64,000 nt of DNA from Sandaracinus amylolyticus. Its GTDB lineage: Bacteria; Myxococcota_A; Polyangia; Polyangiales; Sandaracinaceae. This document shows, one piece after another, positions 24,893 through 35,600 of the stretch (position 1 is the stretch's first letter; each line of letters begins with the position of its first letter). The stretch spans positions 9,052,001-9,116,000 of the forward strand of contig NZ_CP070225.1 of NCBI RefSeq assembly GCF_021631985.1, given 5' to 3'. Both the position numbers and the translations under genes were made by a program. Below the pieces are notes generated by a model that made no database searches, was not told the DNA's origin, and worked only from the letters and a program-made list of their open reading frames with translations.

Positions 24893-25580
24893 ATGCGACC
24901 AATCTCCGCCGTCGACGTCTTGCTCGCGACGTTCGACTCGTTCCGCCGAACCTTCTCCGCGCACCTGCGCTGGAACGCCGGGTTCCTGGTCCTCGCCGAT
25001 CAGCCCGAGCGACGCGTTCAACGCGGGGTTCGCGCGCGTCGGGGTGGTCGCGCCGACGATGCTCGCGCGCCTCGTCGTGGACGCGGTCGTCGCGATCGTG
25101 CCGGCGAGCGTCGTCCTCGTGCTCCTGGTCTCGAGCACGCAGGAGGCGGGGACCGCGTCGCTCGTGCTCGCGGTGCTCGCGGTGGGCGCGCTCTACGCGG
25201 TCGGCCTCGTCGCGATGCTCGTCGTGCGAGCGTTCCTCGGCGTGTCGGGGCCGGTCGCGTTCCACGAGGGCGGCGGACCCGTCGCGGCGCTCTCGCGCAG
25301 CGTCGAGCTCCTGCGCGGTCATCGGAGCTCGATGGCGCGTACCCGCGCGATGTGGATGGTGATCGCGCTCGTCGTCTACGGCCTCGCGAACGTCCCGATG
25401 CTCGTCGTGGGCTCGACCGCGACCGGAGGCGTGGCGGCGCTGGTCGTGACGCTCTACTCGCTCCTGCTCTACGTGACCTCGCTGATGCTGCTCTCGTTCG
25501 ACACCGCGCTCGAGGGCGTCTTCTATGCGGAGCTGCTGCGCGAGGACGACGCGCGCGAGATCGCACGCACCTTCGAGTGA
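24893..25580 (+). pseudogene. Membrane protein gene with a frameshift near 24990-25001
   Basis: Two reading frames together make one sensible protein. From ATG 24893 the first frame reads MRPISAVDVLLATFDSFRR and HLRWNAGFLVLA, then degenerates. The second frame takes over around PSDAFNAGFARVGVVAPTML and continues from 25044 to 25580 with strong coding character and about four transmembrane helices (LVVDAVVAIVPASVVLVLLV; LAVLAVGALYAVGLVAMLVV; MVIALVVYGLANVPMLVV; LVVTLYSLLLYVTSLMLL). The downstream frame has no ATG or GTG before 25044. A single indel, in the genome or the assembly, explains this. Alternatively a short protein starts at GTG 25044. Confidence 0.55.
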
Positions 25581-25585
25581 GCAGC

Positions 25586-25619
25586 GCGCGAGCGCGGGCG
25601 CATCGGCCCGCGCTCGCGC
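25586..25619. terminator. Bidirectional hairpin terminator
   Basis: Perfect 14-bp stem (25586-25599 with 25606-25619, GCGCGAGCGCGGGC and complement) and 6-nt loop, centred in the 48-bp gap between convergent stops at 25580 and 25629. Confidence 0.7.
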
Positions 25620-25628
25620 ACGGAGCGA

Positions 25629-27830
25629 TCAGGTCACCGGCTCGATCGGGCCGTTCCCCTCGGCGGTGCGCGCCACGCGATAACGCGCGATCTGCCACTG
25701 CGACGCGAGCTCCTCCGCACGGTCGTAGAAGCTCTCGCGCACGACCTCGGGGGGCAGCTGCATCAGCGTCGCGTCGAGCCCCGACGCGTCGAGCTGCGCG
25801 ACGATCAGCCCGTTCACGTCGGTGCGCGAGTGCACGAGCTGGGGGCGCGCGGTCTGCATCAGGAAGTCGAGCGCGTTGAGCACCGTCTCGACCACCGGGT
25901 TGCCCGCGAGGCTCGCGAGCTGCTGCGCGCTGCCGTAGAGGAGCTCGCGGAAGTTCCCGCTGCTGATGCCGGGCGTGGTGAGCTCGATCGCGCGACCGCC
26001 CTCGCCCTGGTGATCGGTGACGAACGCGGAGTGGATGTCCCCCGAGATCACCAGCGCGTTGCGGGGGCGCAGCACGTCGCGGAGCAGCGCTTCCTTCTCG
26101 ATCGGGAAGCCGTCCCAGTGATCGACGTTCAGATAGAACTGCTCGGCGGGGAAGCCCTCGGGGAGCTGCGCCGCGAAGCTCGACACGTCGAGGATCAGCG
26201 GCGAGAACGAGACGCTCGATCCGAGCACGGTCCACGTCGCGTCGTCGTTCGCGTCGATCGCCTCGCGGAGGAACGACAGCTGCGCGTCGCCGAGCGGATG
26301 CGGCGCGCCCGGCGCGCGGTGCTCGGCCCACAGATCGTAGTACTTCGCGACGACGAGATAACGCGCGCCGATCGACCCGAAGAGCCCGCTCTTGCCGAAC
26401 GACGCGTACGACACACCGAGCGGCATGCGATCGGTGATCTCGATCGCGGGGATCATCACGCCGGCGGCTCTCAGCGTCGCGTTGATCACCTCGACGTCCG
26501 CCGCGCCCGCGGTCGCCTCCGTCGCGAGCGTCGTCGCGCGCTCGGCGGGCGCGCCGCCCGCCATGTACGCGCCGGTCAGCACGGTCACGAGCGCGGTCTT
26601 GTAGTCCTCGTAGGTCGCGTCGGTGAGATCGACGTAGGGACGGTAACCGCCCATCTCGAACGCGGTGTCGGCGGTCTGTCCTTCGGGCAGGCGCCCTTCG
26701 GTCTCGCGCGTCGTCAGCACCGCGCGCACGTGATCCTCGCTCATCACGACCGTGCCCGGCCACGCGTGCTCGGCGATCGGATGATCGGGGCGGTAGCTGC
26801 GGTAGTCGCCGACCACGAGGTGCAGGTGACGCCCGAAGCGCAGGTCGCGGTAGATGCGGTTGTCGGGGAAGAGGCTCTCGGTCGCGCTGCCCACGAGCGA
26901 GCCCGCCGCGTCCTCGCCCGCGATGTCGCGCGCGATCGGATGGAACTCGAGGAACGCCTGCTCGGCGTTGCGGCGATGCTCGGCATCGCGCTCGTCCTCG
27001 CGCCCGCCGCTGCGCGTCGCGACGTCCTGCCACGAGTCGTCGGCGAACTCGTGATCGTCCCAGGTGACGATGAACGGGAAGCGCTCGTGCACGCGCTGCA
27101 GCACGGGATCGCCGCGGTACGTCTTGTAGAGCTCGCGGTAGTTCGAGACCGAGCGCGCTGCGTAGAACGTCTCGCCGTCCTCCTCGAGCGCGATCGCGCC
27201 CTCGGTGTCGGTGAACGCGACCGCGCGCTCCGCCGAGGCGCTCATGAAGCTCGGATCGCCGGTGGTCTCGTAGATGTAGTCGCCGAGGTGCACGACGAAG
27301 TCGAGCTCGTCGTTCTCCGCGTCGAGCAGCGGCAGGTACGAGTTGTAGAAGCGACCGACGTAGTCCTGGCAGCTGACGATCGCGAAGCGCACCGGCACGT
27401 CGGCGTCGCGCGCTGGGGCGGTCTTGAAGCGACCGACGCGCGAGCGCGTGCCCTCGTGCACGAAGCGGTAGTAGTAGCGAGTGCCCGCCTCGAGGCCGTC
27501 GACCTTCACGCGCACGCAGTGATCGTGCGCGGCCTCCGCGGTGAGCTCCGCGGTCGAGAGCGACACGAGCATCGAGAAGCGCTCGTCGAGCGCGAGCTCG
27601 AGCGTGAGCGGCGCATCGACGCTCGCATCGGCCGGCGTCACGCGCGTCCACAGGACGATCGCATCGGCGCGGGGATCACCCGACGCGATCGACTGAGGGA
27701 ACGTGCCCGAGGGATCGCCGTCGCCTCCGTCGTCACCACATCCCGAGAGCGATCCTCCGAGCGTCACCGCGCCCGCGCTCACCACGACCGTCTTCAGGAA
27801 CCTTCGTCGACCGATCGGCGGCATCCCCAT
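25629..27830 (-). CDS. phoD: PhoD-like alkaline phosphatase/phosphodiesterase, Tat-exported lipoprotein
   Basis: 733 residues from ATG 27830, preceded by GGAGG. A Tat motif (GRRRFLKTVVVSAG) is followed by a lipobox LSGC. An N-terminal Fn3-like domain (PQSIASGDPRADAIVLWTRVTP; GLEAGTRYYYRF) leads into the metallophosphatase core: FAIVSCQDY, HLGDYIYE, WDDHEFADDSW, LVVGDYRSYR, and the distal ALVISGDIHSAFV. These are the metal ligands of the PhoD family, which uses Fe/Ca and cleaves phosphate mono- and diesters outside the cytoplasmic membrane. About 200 residues longer than Bacillus PhoD because of inserts around 340-480. Single gene. Confidence 0.9.
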   Translation of the reverse strand: MGMPPIGRRRFLKTVVVSAGAVTLGGSLSGCGDDGGDGDPSGTFPQSIASGDPRADAIVLWTRVTPADASVDAPLTLELALDERFSMLVSLSTAELTAEAAHDHCVRVKVDGLEAGTRYYYRFVHEGTRSRVGRFKTAPARDADVPVRFAIVSCQDYVGRFYNSYLPLLDAENDELDFVVHLGDYIYETTGDPSFMSASAERAVAFTDTEGAIALEEDGETFYAARSVSNYRELYKTYRGDPVLQRVHERFPFIVTWDDHEFADDSWQDVATRSGGREDERDAEHRRNAEQAFLEFHPIARDIAGEDAAGSLVGSATESLFPDNRIYRDLRFGRHLHLVVGDYRSYRPDHPIAEHAWPGTVVMSEDHVRAVLTTRETEGRLPEGQTADTAFEMGGYRPYVDLTDATYEDYKTALVTVLTGAYMAGGAPAERATTLATEATAGAADVEVINATLRAAGVMIPAIEITDRMPLGVSYASFGKSGLFGSIGARYLVVAKYYDLWAEHRAPGAPHPLGDAQLSFLREAIDANDDATWTVLGSSVSFSPLILDVSSFAAQLPEGFPAEQFYLNVDHWDGFPIEKEALLRDVLRPRNALVISGDIHSAFVTDHQGEGGRAIELTTPGISSGNFRELLYGSAQQLASLAGNPVVETVLNALDFLMQTARPQLVHSRTDVNGLIVAQLDASGLDATLMQLPPEVVRESFYDRAEELASQWQIARYRVARTAEGNGPIEPVT

Positions 27831-27886
27831 TCGTGCTTCCTCCACGAGTTGGGGACGCAGCCTACGCGACGTACTCTCGAGGCGCG

Positions 27887-28240
27887 ATGCGCAACCTCGT
27901 CCCGATCGTCGCGCTCCACGACGAGCGGAGAGTCGCGCGCGCCGTGGTCGCTTTCCGGCGCGACGCTCGAGCGACGGTGCGTGACCGCGGCGGATCTCTC
28001 CTCCTGTCGCGTCGTGGCCGTCGAGGACGGACATGCGATCGAAGGGCGCACGTTGTGGGCGCGCATCGTCGCCGACCGCGCGCGCTGGGGCACGTTCGTG
28101 AGCGAGCCGGTCCGGGCGATCCGCAGGGCTGGATGGCGAACGCGGGGCTCGAGACGTGCGAGGAGTCGTGCCCTGCGCCTATGGCCGCACCGGCCTATTC
28201 GTGCGCGATCGCGGACGCGGTGTGCTCGCGCACCGAGTGA
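27887..28240 (+). pseudogene. Unknown gene with two compensating frameshifts
   Basis: The frame from ATG 27887 (MRNLVPIVALHDERRVARAVVAF) loses coding character around 27955. A second frame then reads ATLERRCVTAADLSSCRVV and GRTLWARIVADRARWGTFVSE with high third-position G+C. From about 28110 the first frame resumes (GDPQGWMANAGLETCEESC) to TGA 28240. The pieces add up to about 115 residues with several Cys. No family recognised. Either a decayed gene or two indels in the assembly. Confidence 0.4.
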
Positions 28241-28291
28241 AACGCGCGCCTCTTTACGCTGCTCGTCGGGTGCGGCGATCCTCGGTGCGCG

Positions 28292-30172
28292 ATGCGCCGT
28301 TTCGCTTCTTCGCTCCTCTTCACGTCGATCGTCCTCGCTGCGTGCGAGAGCGAGCCACCGATCTTCACCGCGCCCGATCGTGCGATCGGCGATCGCACGC
28401 CGCTCTCGCGAACCTGCGACGAGATCGACGCGACGCACTGCCTGATGCCGTGGCCGAGCAACGCGTTCACCGTCGCCGATCCGAGCACCGAGACCGGGCT
28501 GCGCCTCGCAGTCGACATCGCGCAGCTGAACTCGCGCGACGACGGCAGCGTGCTCGCTCGCGCCGACGGGTTCTCGCGCGTGAGCACGCTCGTCGCGGGG
28601 TTCCCGGTGCACGTCGATCCCGCGACCACCGAGGGCGAGGTGCACCTTTTCGCCGCGCAGGACGCGACCGAGATCCCGCTGCGCATCGAGACGTACCTGC
28701 CCGAGACGAACGATGCGTCGCTCGTGGTCGCGCACCCGCTCGCGCCGCTCGACGCGGCGACCGACTACGTCGTCGTGATCACCGATGGCCTCCGCGACGA
28801 GCGCGGCGCGGAGCTCGATCAGGACCGCACGATGCGCGTCGCGCTCGCGCTCGAGCCCGCGCACACCGAGGAGGAGGCCGCGCTCGCCGGCTATCACGCG
28901 CCGACGCGCGTGGTGATCGAGCAGGCGGGCATCGATCCCGAGCACGTGCTGCGCGCGTGGGACTTCACGACGCGCTCCGCCGAGGACCCGCTGCGTCGTC
29001 TGCGCGGGATGCGCGAGGCCGCGATCGCCGCGGTCGACGGGGCCGACGTCGAGGTCGCGATCGACGAGGTCGAGCACCGCGCCGAGGGCCCGGTCGCGAG
29101 CGTCGTGATGGGACGCCTCGTCGGGCTGCCGAATTATCTGACCGAGGTCGGGCTCAGCGCCGACGACGAGGGCGAGCCGCTCGCGATGGGCACTCGCGAA
29201 GCGCCGTTCCGCGTCGTGATCCCGCGCGGCGAGGGCGACTACCGCATGCTGATGTACGGGCACGGCACCGGCGGCAGCGTGCGCGACGCGAACTTCGACG
29301 ACGCGATCGCCGAGGCGGGCGCGGCGAAGATCGGCATCGAGTTCTATCGCTGGACCGACACGACCGTGATCGAGACGTTCCTCGATCTCGCGGAGATGGC
29401 GCAGGGCTCGAGCGCGGCGTCGGCGGGCCTGGTGCAGGCGGTCGCGGACGCGTCGGCGATCCGTCGCTCGGCGAGCACGATCCTCGGTGACGCGCTCGCC
29501 GCGGAGCAGCTCGGCGGGATGCCGAACCCGCACGTCGGCCGTCGTCCCGACGACTCGGTGCCGATCTGGGTCGGTGGATCGCTCGGCGGCACGATGGGCC
29601 TGGTGTTCACCGCGTCGAACGCCGACGTGAGCCACGCGGTGCTCAACGTCGGCGGCGCGGGCTGGGCCACGTGGGTGCGCGATGCGCTGCAGTTCGGGTA
29701 CATCCGCGGCCTCATCTCGATCGCGAACGGCGGCGAGCTGAACGTGCCGCTCGTCGTCGCGATCGCGCAGACGCAGCTCGACGAGTGCGACGGCGCGTCG
29801 TGGGTCGACGAGATCCACGGGCCGCATCCGATCGTCGCGCTGCTGCAGGAGAGCATCGGTGACCCGGTGCTGCCCAACGCCGGCAGCGAGATGGCGGCGC
29901 GCGTCCTCGATGCGACGATGATCGGCGAGCCCATCGTGCCGATCGCGGGGCTCCAGGGCGCGACGACGATCGCGGGCGCGAGCGCGATCACGCAGTACCG
30001 CGTCCCGGGCACCGACGCGCTCGACATCCACGGCTTCGCGGCGGAGGACACGCCGGCCGCGGCCGCGGCGCGCGCGCAGATCATCGGGTTCGTGGAGTCG
30101 GCGTGGGCGGGCGAAGCGAGCGTCGTCGTGCCCGAGGCCTGCGAAGGCGGGATCTGCGACTTCTCGCGCTGA
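28292..30172 (+). CDS. Lipoprotein with alpha/beta-hydrolase (lipase-like) domain
   Basis: 626 residues. Lipobox LAAC near residue 18. Residues 40-260 form a beta-rich domain (CLMPWPSNAFTVADPSTETGLRL; HPLAPLDAATDYVVVITDGLRD) like that of bacterial 'virulence factor lipase' N-terminal regions. The hydrolase part has MLMYGHGTGGS (oxyanion loop) and a nucleophile-elbow-like WVGGSLGGTMGLVF; the DIHGF near the C-terminus may supply the His. Extracellular esterase or lipase is the likely role. Directly followed by an MFS transporter gene. Confidence 0.75.
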   Translation: MRRFASSLLFTSIVLAACESEPPIFTAPDRAIGDRTPLSRTCDEIDATHCLMPWPSNAFTVADPSTETGLRLAVDIAQLNSRDDGSVLARADGFSRVSTLVAGFPVHVDPATTEGEVHLFAAQDATEIPLRIETYLPETNDASLVVAHPLAPLDAATDYVVVITDGLRDERGAELDQDRTMRVALALEPAHTEEEAALAGYHAPTRVVIEQAGIDPEHVLRAWDFTTRSAEDPLRRLRGMREAAIAAVDGADVEVAIDEVEHRAEGPVASVVMGRLVGLPNYLTEVGLSADDEGEPLAMGTREAPFRVVIPRGEGDYRMLMYGHGTGGSVRDANFDDAIAEAGAAKIGIEFYRWTDTTVIETFLDLAEMAQGSSAASAGLVQAVADASAIRRSASTILGDALAAEQLGGMPNPHVGRRPDDSVPIWVGGSLGGTMGLVFTASNADVSHAVLNVGGAGWATWVRDALQFGYIRGLISIANGGELNVPLVVAIAQTQLDECDGASWVDEIHGPHPIVALLQESIGDPVLPNAGSEMAARVLDATMIGEPIVPIAGLQGATTIAGASAITQYRVPGTDALDIHGFAAEDTPAAAAARAQIIGFVESAWAGEASVVVPEACEGGICDFSR

Positions 30173-30254
30173 GCCCTTGCCAGAGTGCTCGGTCCCGCAA
30201 GGACCGGCGGGCGAGCCGATCTCACCAGTGTTCGAAGCGCGCCTATGTCGCGAC

Positions 30255-31508
30255 GTGAACGACGCGTCGCGCGCGATCCAGCGCGTCTATCTGCTGCTCC
30301 TCCTGCTCCACACGCTCGCCGCGTCGCTGGTCTGGGGGATCAACACGCTCTTCTTGCTCGACGCGGGACTGAGCAACGGCGAGGCGTTCGGCGCCAACGC
30401 GTGCTTCACCGCGGGCATGGTGCTCTTCGAGGTGCCCACCGGCGTGGTGGCCGACACCCGAGGACGGCGGACGTCATACCTGCTCGGCACGCTGACGCTC
30501 ACGATCTCGACGCTGCTCTATCTCGTGATGTGGCAGATCTCGGCGCCCTTCTGGGCGTGGGGCGTCGCGTCGGTGCTCCTCGGGCTCGGATTCACGTTCT
30601 TCTCGGGCGCGGTCGAGGCGTGGTTGGTCGATGCGCTCCGCTCGAGCGGCTACACCGGCGAGCTCGATCCGGTGTTCGCGCGCGGCGAGATCGTCGAGGG
30701 CATCGCGATGCTCGGAGGATCGGTCGCGGGCGGCGCGATCGCGCAGGCGACCGACCTCGGCGTGCCCTACGTGCTCCGCGCCGCCGTGCTCGCGATCGCG
30801 TTCGGATGCGCGTTCGTGATGATGCGCGACGTGGGGTTCACGCCGCGCGCCGGCGATCATCCGCTGCGCGAGGTCCGGCGCGTGCTCGTGTCGTCGATCC
30901 GCGACGGCTTCGGCGCGCCGCCGGTGCGTTGGATCATGCTCGCCGCGCCGTTCACGTCGGGCGTGTCGTTCTACGCGTTCTACGCGATGCAGCCGTATCT
31001 GCTCGAGCTGTGGGGCGACCCGCACGCGTTCGGGATCGCCGGGCTCGCCGCCGCGATCGTCGCCGGTGCACAGATCGCGGGCGGGTTCGCGGTGCCGCTG
31101 CTCGGCCGCTCGTTCCGGCGGCGGACCTCGGTGCTGCTGATCGGCACGCTCGTCAGCACGCTGGTGCTCGTGGCCATCGGCTTCGTGCAGAGCTTCGCGG
31201 CAGTGCTCGTGCTGCTCGTCCTCTGGGCGCTGGTGTTCGCGGTGATGACGCCGATTCGCCAGGCGTACTTGAACGGCCTCGTCGAGCCCGAGCGAAGGGC
31301 CACGTTGCTCTCGCTCGACTCGCTGCTGGGCTCGAGCGGAGGAATCGTGATCCAACCTGCGCTCGGTCGCGCCGCGGACGTCTGGAGCTATCCGACGTCG
31401 TACGCGATCGGCGCGGCGATCCAGGCGCTCGCGCTGCCGTTCGTGTGGCTCGCGCGGCGCGAGCGCGCGGTGTCCGACCCGATGGCGAACGAAGGCGCGC
31501 CGCGCTGA
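30255..31508 (+). CDS. MFS transporter
   Basis: 417 residues from GTG 30255; the frame is open to 30177, but the added 26 residues do not look like a transporter N-terminus. Twelve hydrophobic helices are visible. The first MFS loop reads ...FEVPTGVVADTRGRRTSYLLG, the D-x-x-G-R-R/K motif A variant that occurs in multidrug and proton-coupled exporters. A central cytoplasmic loop lies near FTPRAGDHPLREVRR. Substrate cannot be inferred. The next gene is convergent, 3 bp away. Confidence 0.85.
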   Translation: MNDASRAIQRVYLLLLLLHTLAASLVWGINTLFLLDAGLSNGEAFGANACFTAGMVLFEVPTGVVADTRGRRTSYLLGTLTLTISTLLYLVMWQISAPFWAWGVASVLLGLGFTFFSGAVEAWLVDALRSSGYTGELDPVFARGEIVEGIAMLGGSVAGGAIAQATDLGVPYVLRAAVLAIAFGCAFVMMRDVGFTPRAGDHPLREVRRVLVSSIRDGFGAPPVRWIMLAAPFTSGVSFYAFYAMQPYLLELWGDPHAFGIAGLAAAIVAGAQIAGGFAVPLLGRSFRRRTSVLLIGTLVSTLVLVAIGFVQSFAAVLVLLVLWALVFAVMTPIRQAYLNGLVEPERRATLLSLDSLLGSSGGIVIQPALGRAADVWSYPTSYAIGAAIQALALPFVWLARRERAVSDPMANEGAPR

Positions 31509-31511
31509 GGC

Positions 31512-32660
31512 TCAGTCTGCGCGGCGCGCGGCGATCGCGATCCGCAGCGCGACCGTCGCGGCGAGCACGATGCCGATCGCGAGCGCGGGCCACGGGGTGA
31601 GCGCGCACCCGAGCACGAGCAGCACGCAGACCGGGCACGTCGCGCGCTCGAGCGCTCCGTGCTCGTGGGCGCGCAGTTGGATCGCCCACGTCGCGAGCAC
31701 GAAGAGCGCGACCGGCACCGACACCGCGAGCCCCGCGCCGAGCGCGCCGACGTGCGCGTGTCCGACCGTCGCATCGACGCCGACCGCGAGCCCCGCGCCG
31801 ACCGCCGCCGCGGATGCGAACACCAGGTAGTGCCCGTAGCCCCAGCGGAACGAGTCCCGGCTGGACGCGACGACCGCGCGCTCGAAGTAGAGCCACCACA
31901 TCGAGATGATCGTGAGCAGACCGCCGACGACGATCGGCCAGAGCGTGGCGAACGCGTGCTCGTCCGCGAGCGCCGACTGGATCGCGTTGATCGTCGCGAG
32001 CACCGACTCGCCCAGCACGATCAGCGTGAGGAGCCCGTGCCGCTCGGCGATATGGTGCGCGTGCCACGGAGTCTCGCCTCGCCGCTCCGCCACCACCGGG
32101 ACCGCGAGCTCGCACGCCGCGAGCACCACCCAGCCGATCACCGGGAGCGGCTGCGGCGTGAATTGGATCGCGATCCAGCCGATCTGGCAGAGGACGACGC
32201 CTGTCGCGTAGGTGAGCGCCGTCGCGCGACGCTCGGGATCGGATCGCGCAGCGCGCAGCCACTGCGCGACCAGCGCGATCCGCATGATCACGTAGCCGAC
32301 CACGACGATCATGAAGTCGCCCTGATCGAACGCGCGCGGGACGCCGGCCGCGAGCACCAGCACGCCCGCGATCTGCGTGAATGTCGCCAGGCGATAGGCC
32401 ACGTCGTCGGTGTCGTACGCCGACGCGAACCACGTGAAGTTCACCCACGCCCACCAGATCGCGAAGAACACCATCGCGTATCCGGCGAGCGCGTGCCCGA
32501 CGTGCGCCTCCGCGAGGTCGTGGTGCAGGCGCGCCGCGGCCTGTGCGATCGCGACGACGAAGCAGAGATCGAAGAGCAGCTCGAGCGGCGTGGCGACCCG
32601 ATGTGGCTCGTGGGGATCGCGCGCCTGCATCGGCTCGTGGAGCGAGGCCTCGTGGGACAC
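31512..32660 (-). CDS. ltrA: Low-temperature-requirement A (LtrA) family membrane protein
   Basis: 382 residues with about ten transmembrane helices. LtrA family marks: TPLELLFDLCFVVAIAQAA at the N-terminus, FFAIWWAWVNFTWFASAYDTDD, and HIAERHGLLTLIVLGESVLA in the middle, with GHYLVFASAAAVGAG following. The family is required for growth in the cold in Listeria; its biochemical role is not established. Lies 18 bp downstream of the giant regulator on the same strand. Confidence 0.88.
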   Translation of the reverse strand: MSHEASLHEPMQARDPHEPHRVATPLELLFDLCFVVAIAQAAARLHHDLAEAHVGHALAGYAMVFFAIWWAWVNFTWFASAYDTDDVAYRLATFTQIAGVLVLAAGVPRAFDQGDFMIVVVGYVIMRIALVAQWLRAARSDPERRATALTYATGVVLCQIGWIAIQFTPQPLPVIGWVVLAACELAVPVVAERRGETPWHAHHIAERHGLLTLIVLGESVLATINAIQSALADEHAFATLWPIVVGGLLTIISMWWLYFERAVVASSRDSFRWGYGHYLVFASAAAVGAGLAVGVDATVGHAHVGALGAGLAVSVPVALFVLATWAIQLRAHEHGALERATCPVCVLLVLGCALTPWPALAIGIVLAATVALRIAIAARRAD

Positions 32661-32678
32661 GGCGCGAGAGTATCGCGC

Positions 32679-35600
32679 TCATTCGCCGCGCGAGCGCGGC
32701 CTTCCGGGCCGCGCCGGCACGTCGATGCCGAGGCGCTCGATGTGGCGGTGGATCGTCACCCTGCTGATCCCGAGCGCGCGCGCCGCCGCGGTGCGGTTCC
32801 CGTTCGCGCTCCGCAGCGCTCGCTCGACCATTGCGCGATCGAGCTCGCGGTGCGCGTCGGCGCGCGCCGGTCCTCCGCGCCCGCCGAGCTCGAAGTGTTG
32901 CGCGCCGAGCTCGTCGTCGTCGGCGATCGCGACCGCGCGACGGAGCGCCTGCTCGAGCTCGCGCACGTTGCCCGGCCACGCGTGCGCGACGAGCGCCGCG
33001 ATCGCGCTGCGGCCCAGCGTGACCCTGCGCATGCCGGGCTCGTTCGCGATCTTCGCGAGCGAAGCCTCGGCCAGCGCGGGCACGTCCTCGAGCCGCTCGC
33101 GCAGCGACGGGAGCCGCAGCCGCACGCCGTTCAACCGGAAGAAGAGATCGCGACGGAAGCGACCGGCCTCCACCTCGGCCTCGAGATCGCGGTTGGTCGC
33201 GGCGACGATGCGCACGTCGATCGGGCTCGCCGAAGGCGCGCCGATCGGATGCACCTCGCGCTCCTGGAGCACCCGCAGCAATCGCGTCTGCATGCGAAGC
33301 GGGAGCTCTCCGATCTCGTCGAGCATCAGGGTGCCGCCGTCGGCGGCGCGGAACACGCCGGGGTGATCGCGGAGCGCGCCGGTGAACGAGCCGCGCACGT
33401 GGCCGAAGAGCTCGCTCTCGATCAGCGCCTCGGGCAGCGCGCCGCAGTTGATCGCGACGAAGGGCCGGCCGGCGCGGGTGCTGCGATCGTGCACGAAGCG
33501 CGCGAAGAGCTCCTTGCCGGTGCCCGACTCGCCTTCGATCAGCACCGGGAGCGTGCTCGGCGCGACCCGGCGCGCGACGTCGAGCGCGGCGCGCAGCGAT
33601 CGCGCGCTGCCCACGATGCCGTGCTCCTCGAGCGGCGCGCCGCCGCGCGCCAGGGCCTCGGTCAGTCGCTCGAGCTCGGCATCCTTGCGCTCGCTCTCGA
33701 TCCGCAGCGCCTCGTGGGCGCGCGCGAGATCCTGCGTGCGCGCCCGCGCTTCGCGGTGCAGGCGCGCGTTCTCGAGCGCGAGGCCGATCACGTCGGCGAG
33801 CGCCTGCGCCATCTCGCGATCCGCGTCGCCGAAGCGCGCGGTCTCGAAGCGATGATCGAGATAGAGCGCGCCGATCACGCCCTGCGGCGCCCGCACCGGC
33901 ACGCAGAGGATCGAGCGCAGCCCGAGATCGAGCACGCTGCGCGCGCCGCGGAGCTCGGGATCGTCGCTCGCGCTCGCGGTGACCAGCGGCTCGCCGGTCG
34001 CGAGCACGCGCTCGGCGACGCTGCGCGAGAACCGGAAGCGGCTCTTCTGGATCGTGTCGCGATCGAGGTTGCGCGCGATCGCGACCTCGGGTCGCTTCTC
34101 CTTCGAGCGGCGCAGCAGGAGGAAGGCGCGCTCGCCGCCGGTGGTCGCGACCGCTTCGTCGAGCGCGACCTGGAGCACGCGCTGCTCGTCGGGCTCGAGC
34201 AGCACGCGACCGAGGAGCGCGATCATGCGGCGCACCGGCTCGCCGAGCCGCGCCGGTGTCGTGGCCGCGGGCTGGGGCGCGCGCACGATCGCTGCGCGCT
34301 CCGGCGTCGCGAGGAAGCGCTCGCGAAGGCCCGCCGGGAAACGCGCTGCGAGCTCGCCGATCGCCTCGCGCGCGCGGGTGCGCAGCGCCTCGCCCGCGCC
34401 GGTGCCCAGCCGATCGTGGATCGCGGCGGCGATCGCCAGCGCCCGCGCCTCGAGATCGCGATCGCCTTGGCTCTTCGCGTCGCCGATCGCGCGCTCGGCG
34501 GCGCGGCGTGCCTCGTCGAGCGCGCCCCGCGCGAGCTGCGCCCGCGCCACCACCAGCGCGGCGCGCGCGCCGAGGCCGGCATCGTGGAGCGCGCTCTCGT
34601 GCGCTCGCGTGAAGGCGAGCGCCGCGTCGAGCTCGCCGAGCTCGCTCTCGAGCAATCGCGCCTCGAGCGCCTGGCGCGCCGCGCCGCACCCATCGAACGC
34701 GCGCTGCGCTTCGCGCGCTCGCTCTCGGGCCCGCGCCGGATCGCGGTGCGCGATCACCTCGGCGTCGATCAGGATCGTCTGCCCGACGTGGATCGCCGCG
34801 CCGGCGCGCTCGGCCGCGTCGCGCGCCGCGGAGAGCACCCGCTCGGCATCGGCGTCGGCGCCCGCGAGCGCGAAGAGACCCGCGAGGTTGGTGAGCGCCG
34901 CAGCGCGCGATCCCAGACGCCCGAGGCGCAGCGCGAGCTCGGCCGCGCGTTCGTAACGCGTGATCGCGTCGGCGATCTCGCCGAGCGCGTGCTCCGTCGT
35001 CGCGACGTTCATCACGTACGGCGGGAGCGCGGCGACGTCACCGGCGCGCTCGGCCTCGGAGAGCGCGAGCACCGCCCGATCGCGCGCGCGGTGGGGATCT
35101 CCGGAGAGCGCGTAGGCCGATGCAGAGCGCGCGATCGCGTGCGCGATGGCGCCCGGATCGCCCGACGCGCGCGCCTCGCGCTCGGCGAGCGCGGCGTGCT
35201 CGAGCGCGCTCGTCGCGTCACCGAGTCGCAGCGCGGCGTCGCTGCGCAGCGCGGCGAGGCGCGCGCGGATCGCAGGATCGGACGCGTCGCCCAGCGCACC
35301 GTCGGCGATCCGATCGGCCTCGGTCGGATCGCCCAGCGCGAGCGTGCTCGTCGCCGCGATCACCGCAGCGCGTGCCCGCAGCGCGAGGTCGATCATCGCA
35401 GTGCCCGCGCGATCACGCGCCTCGCGATGTCGTCCCAGCCGCTCGAGCACCCGTGCGTGATCGAGCGCGATCCCGGGATCGTCGGGATCGAGCGCATCGA
35501 GGATCGCCGCGCCGTCGCTCAGCCTGCCGGCGTCGATCTCGGCGCGCGCGAGGATCCGCGCCCACGCGGGGCTCGCGCGCGGCGCGTCGTCGATCCCGGG

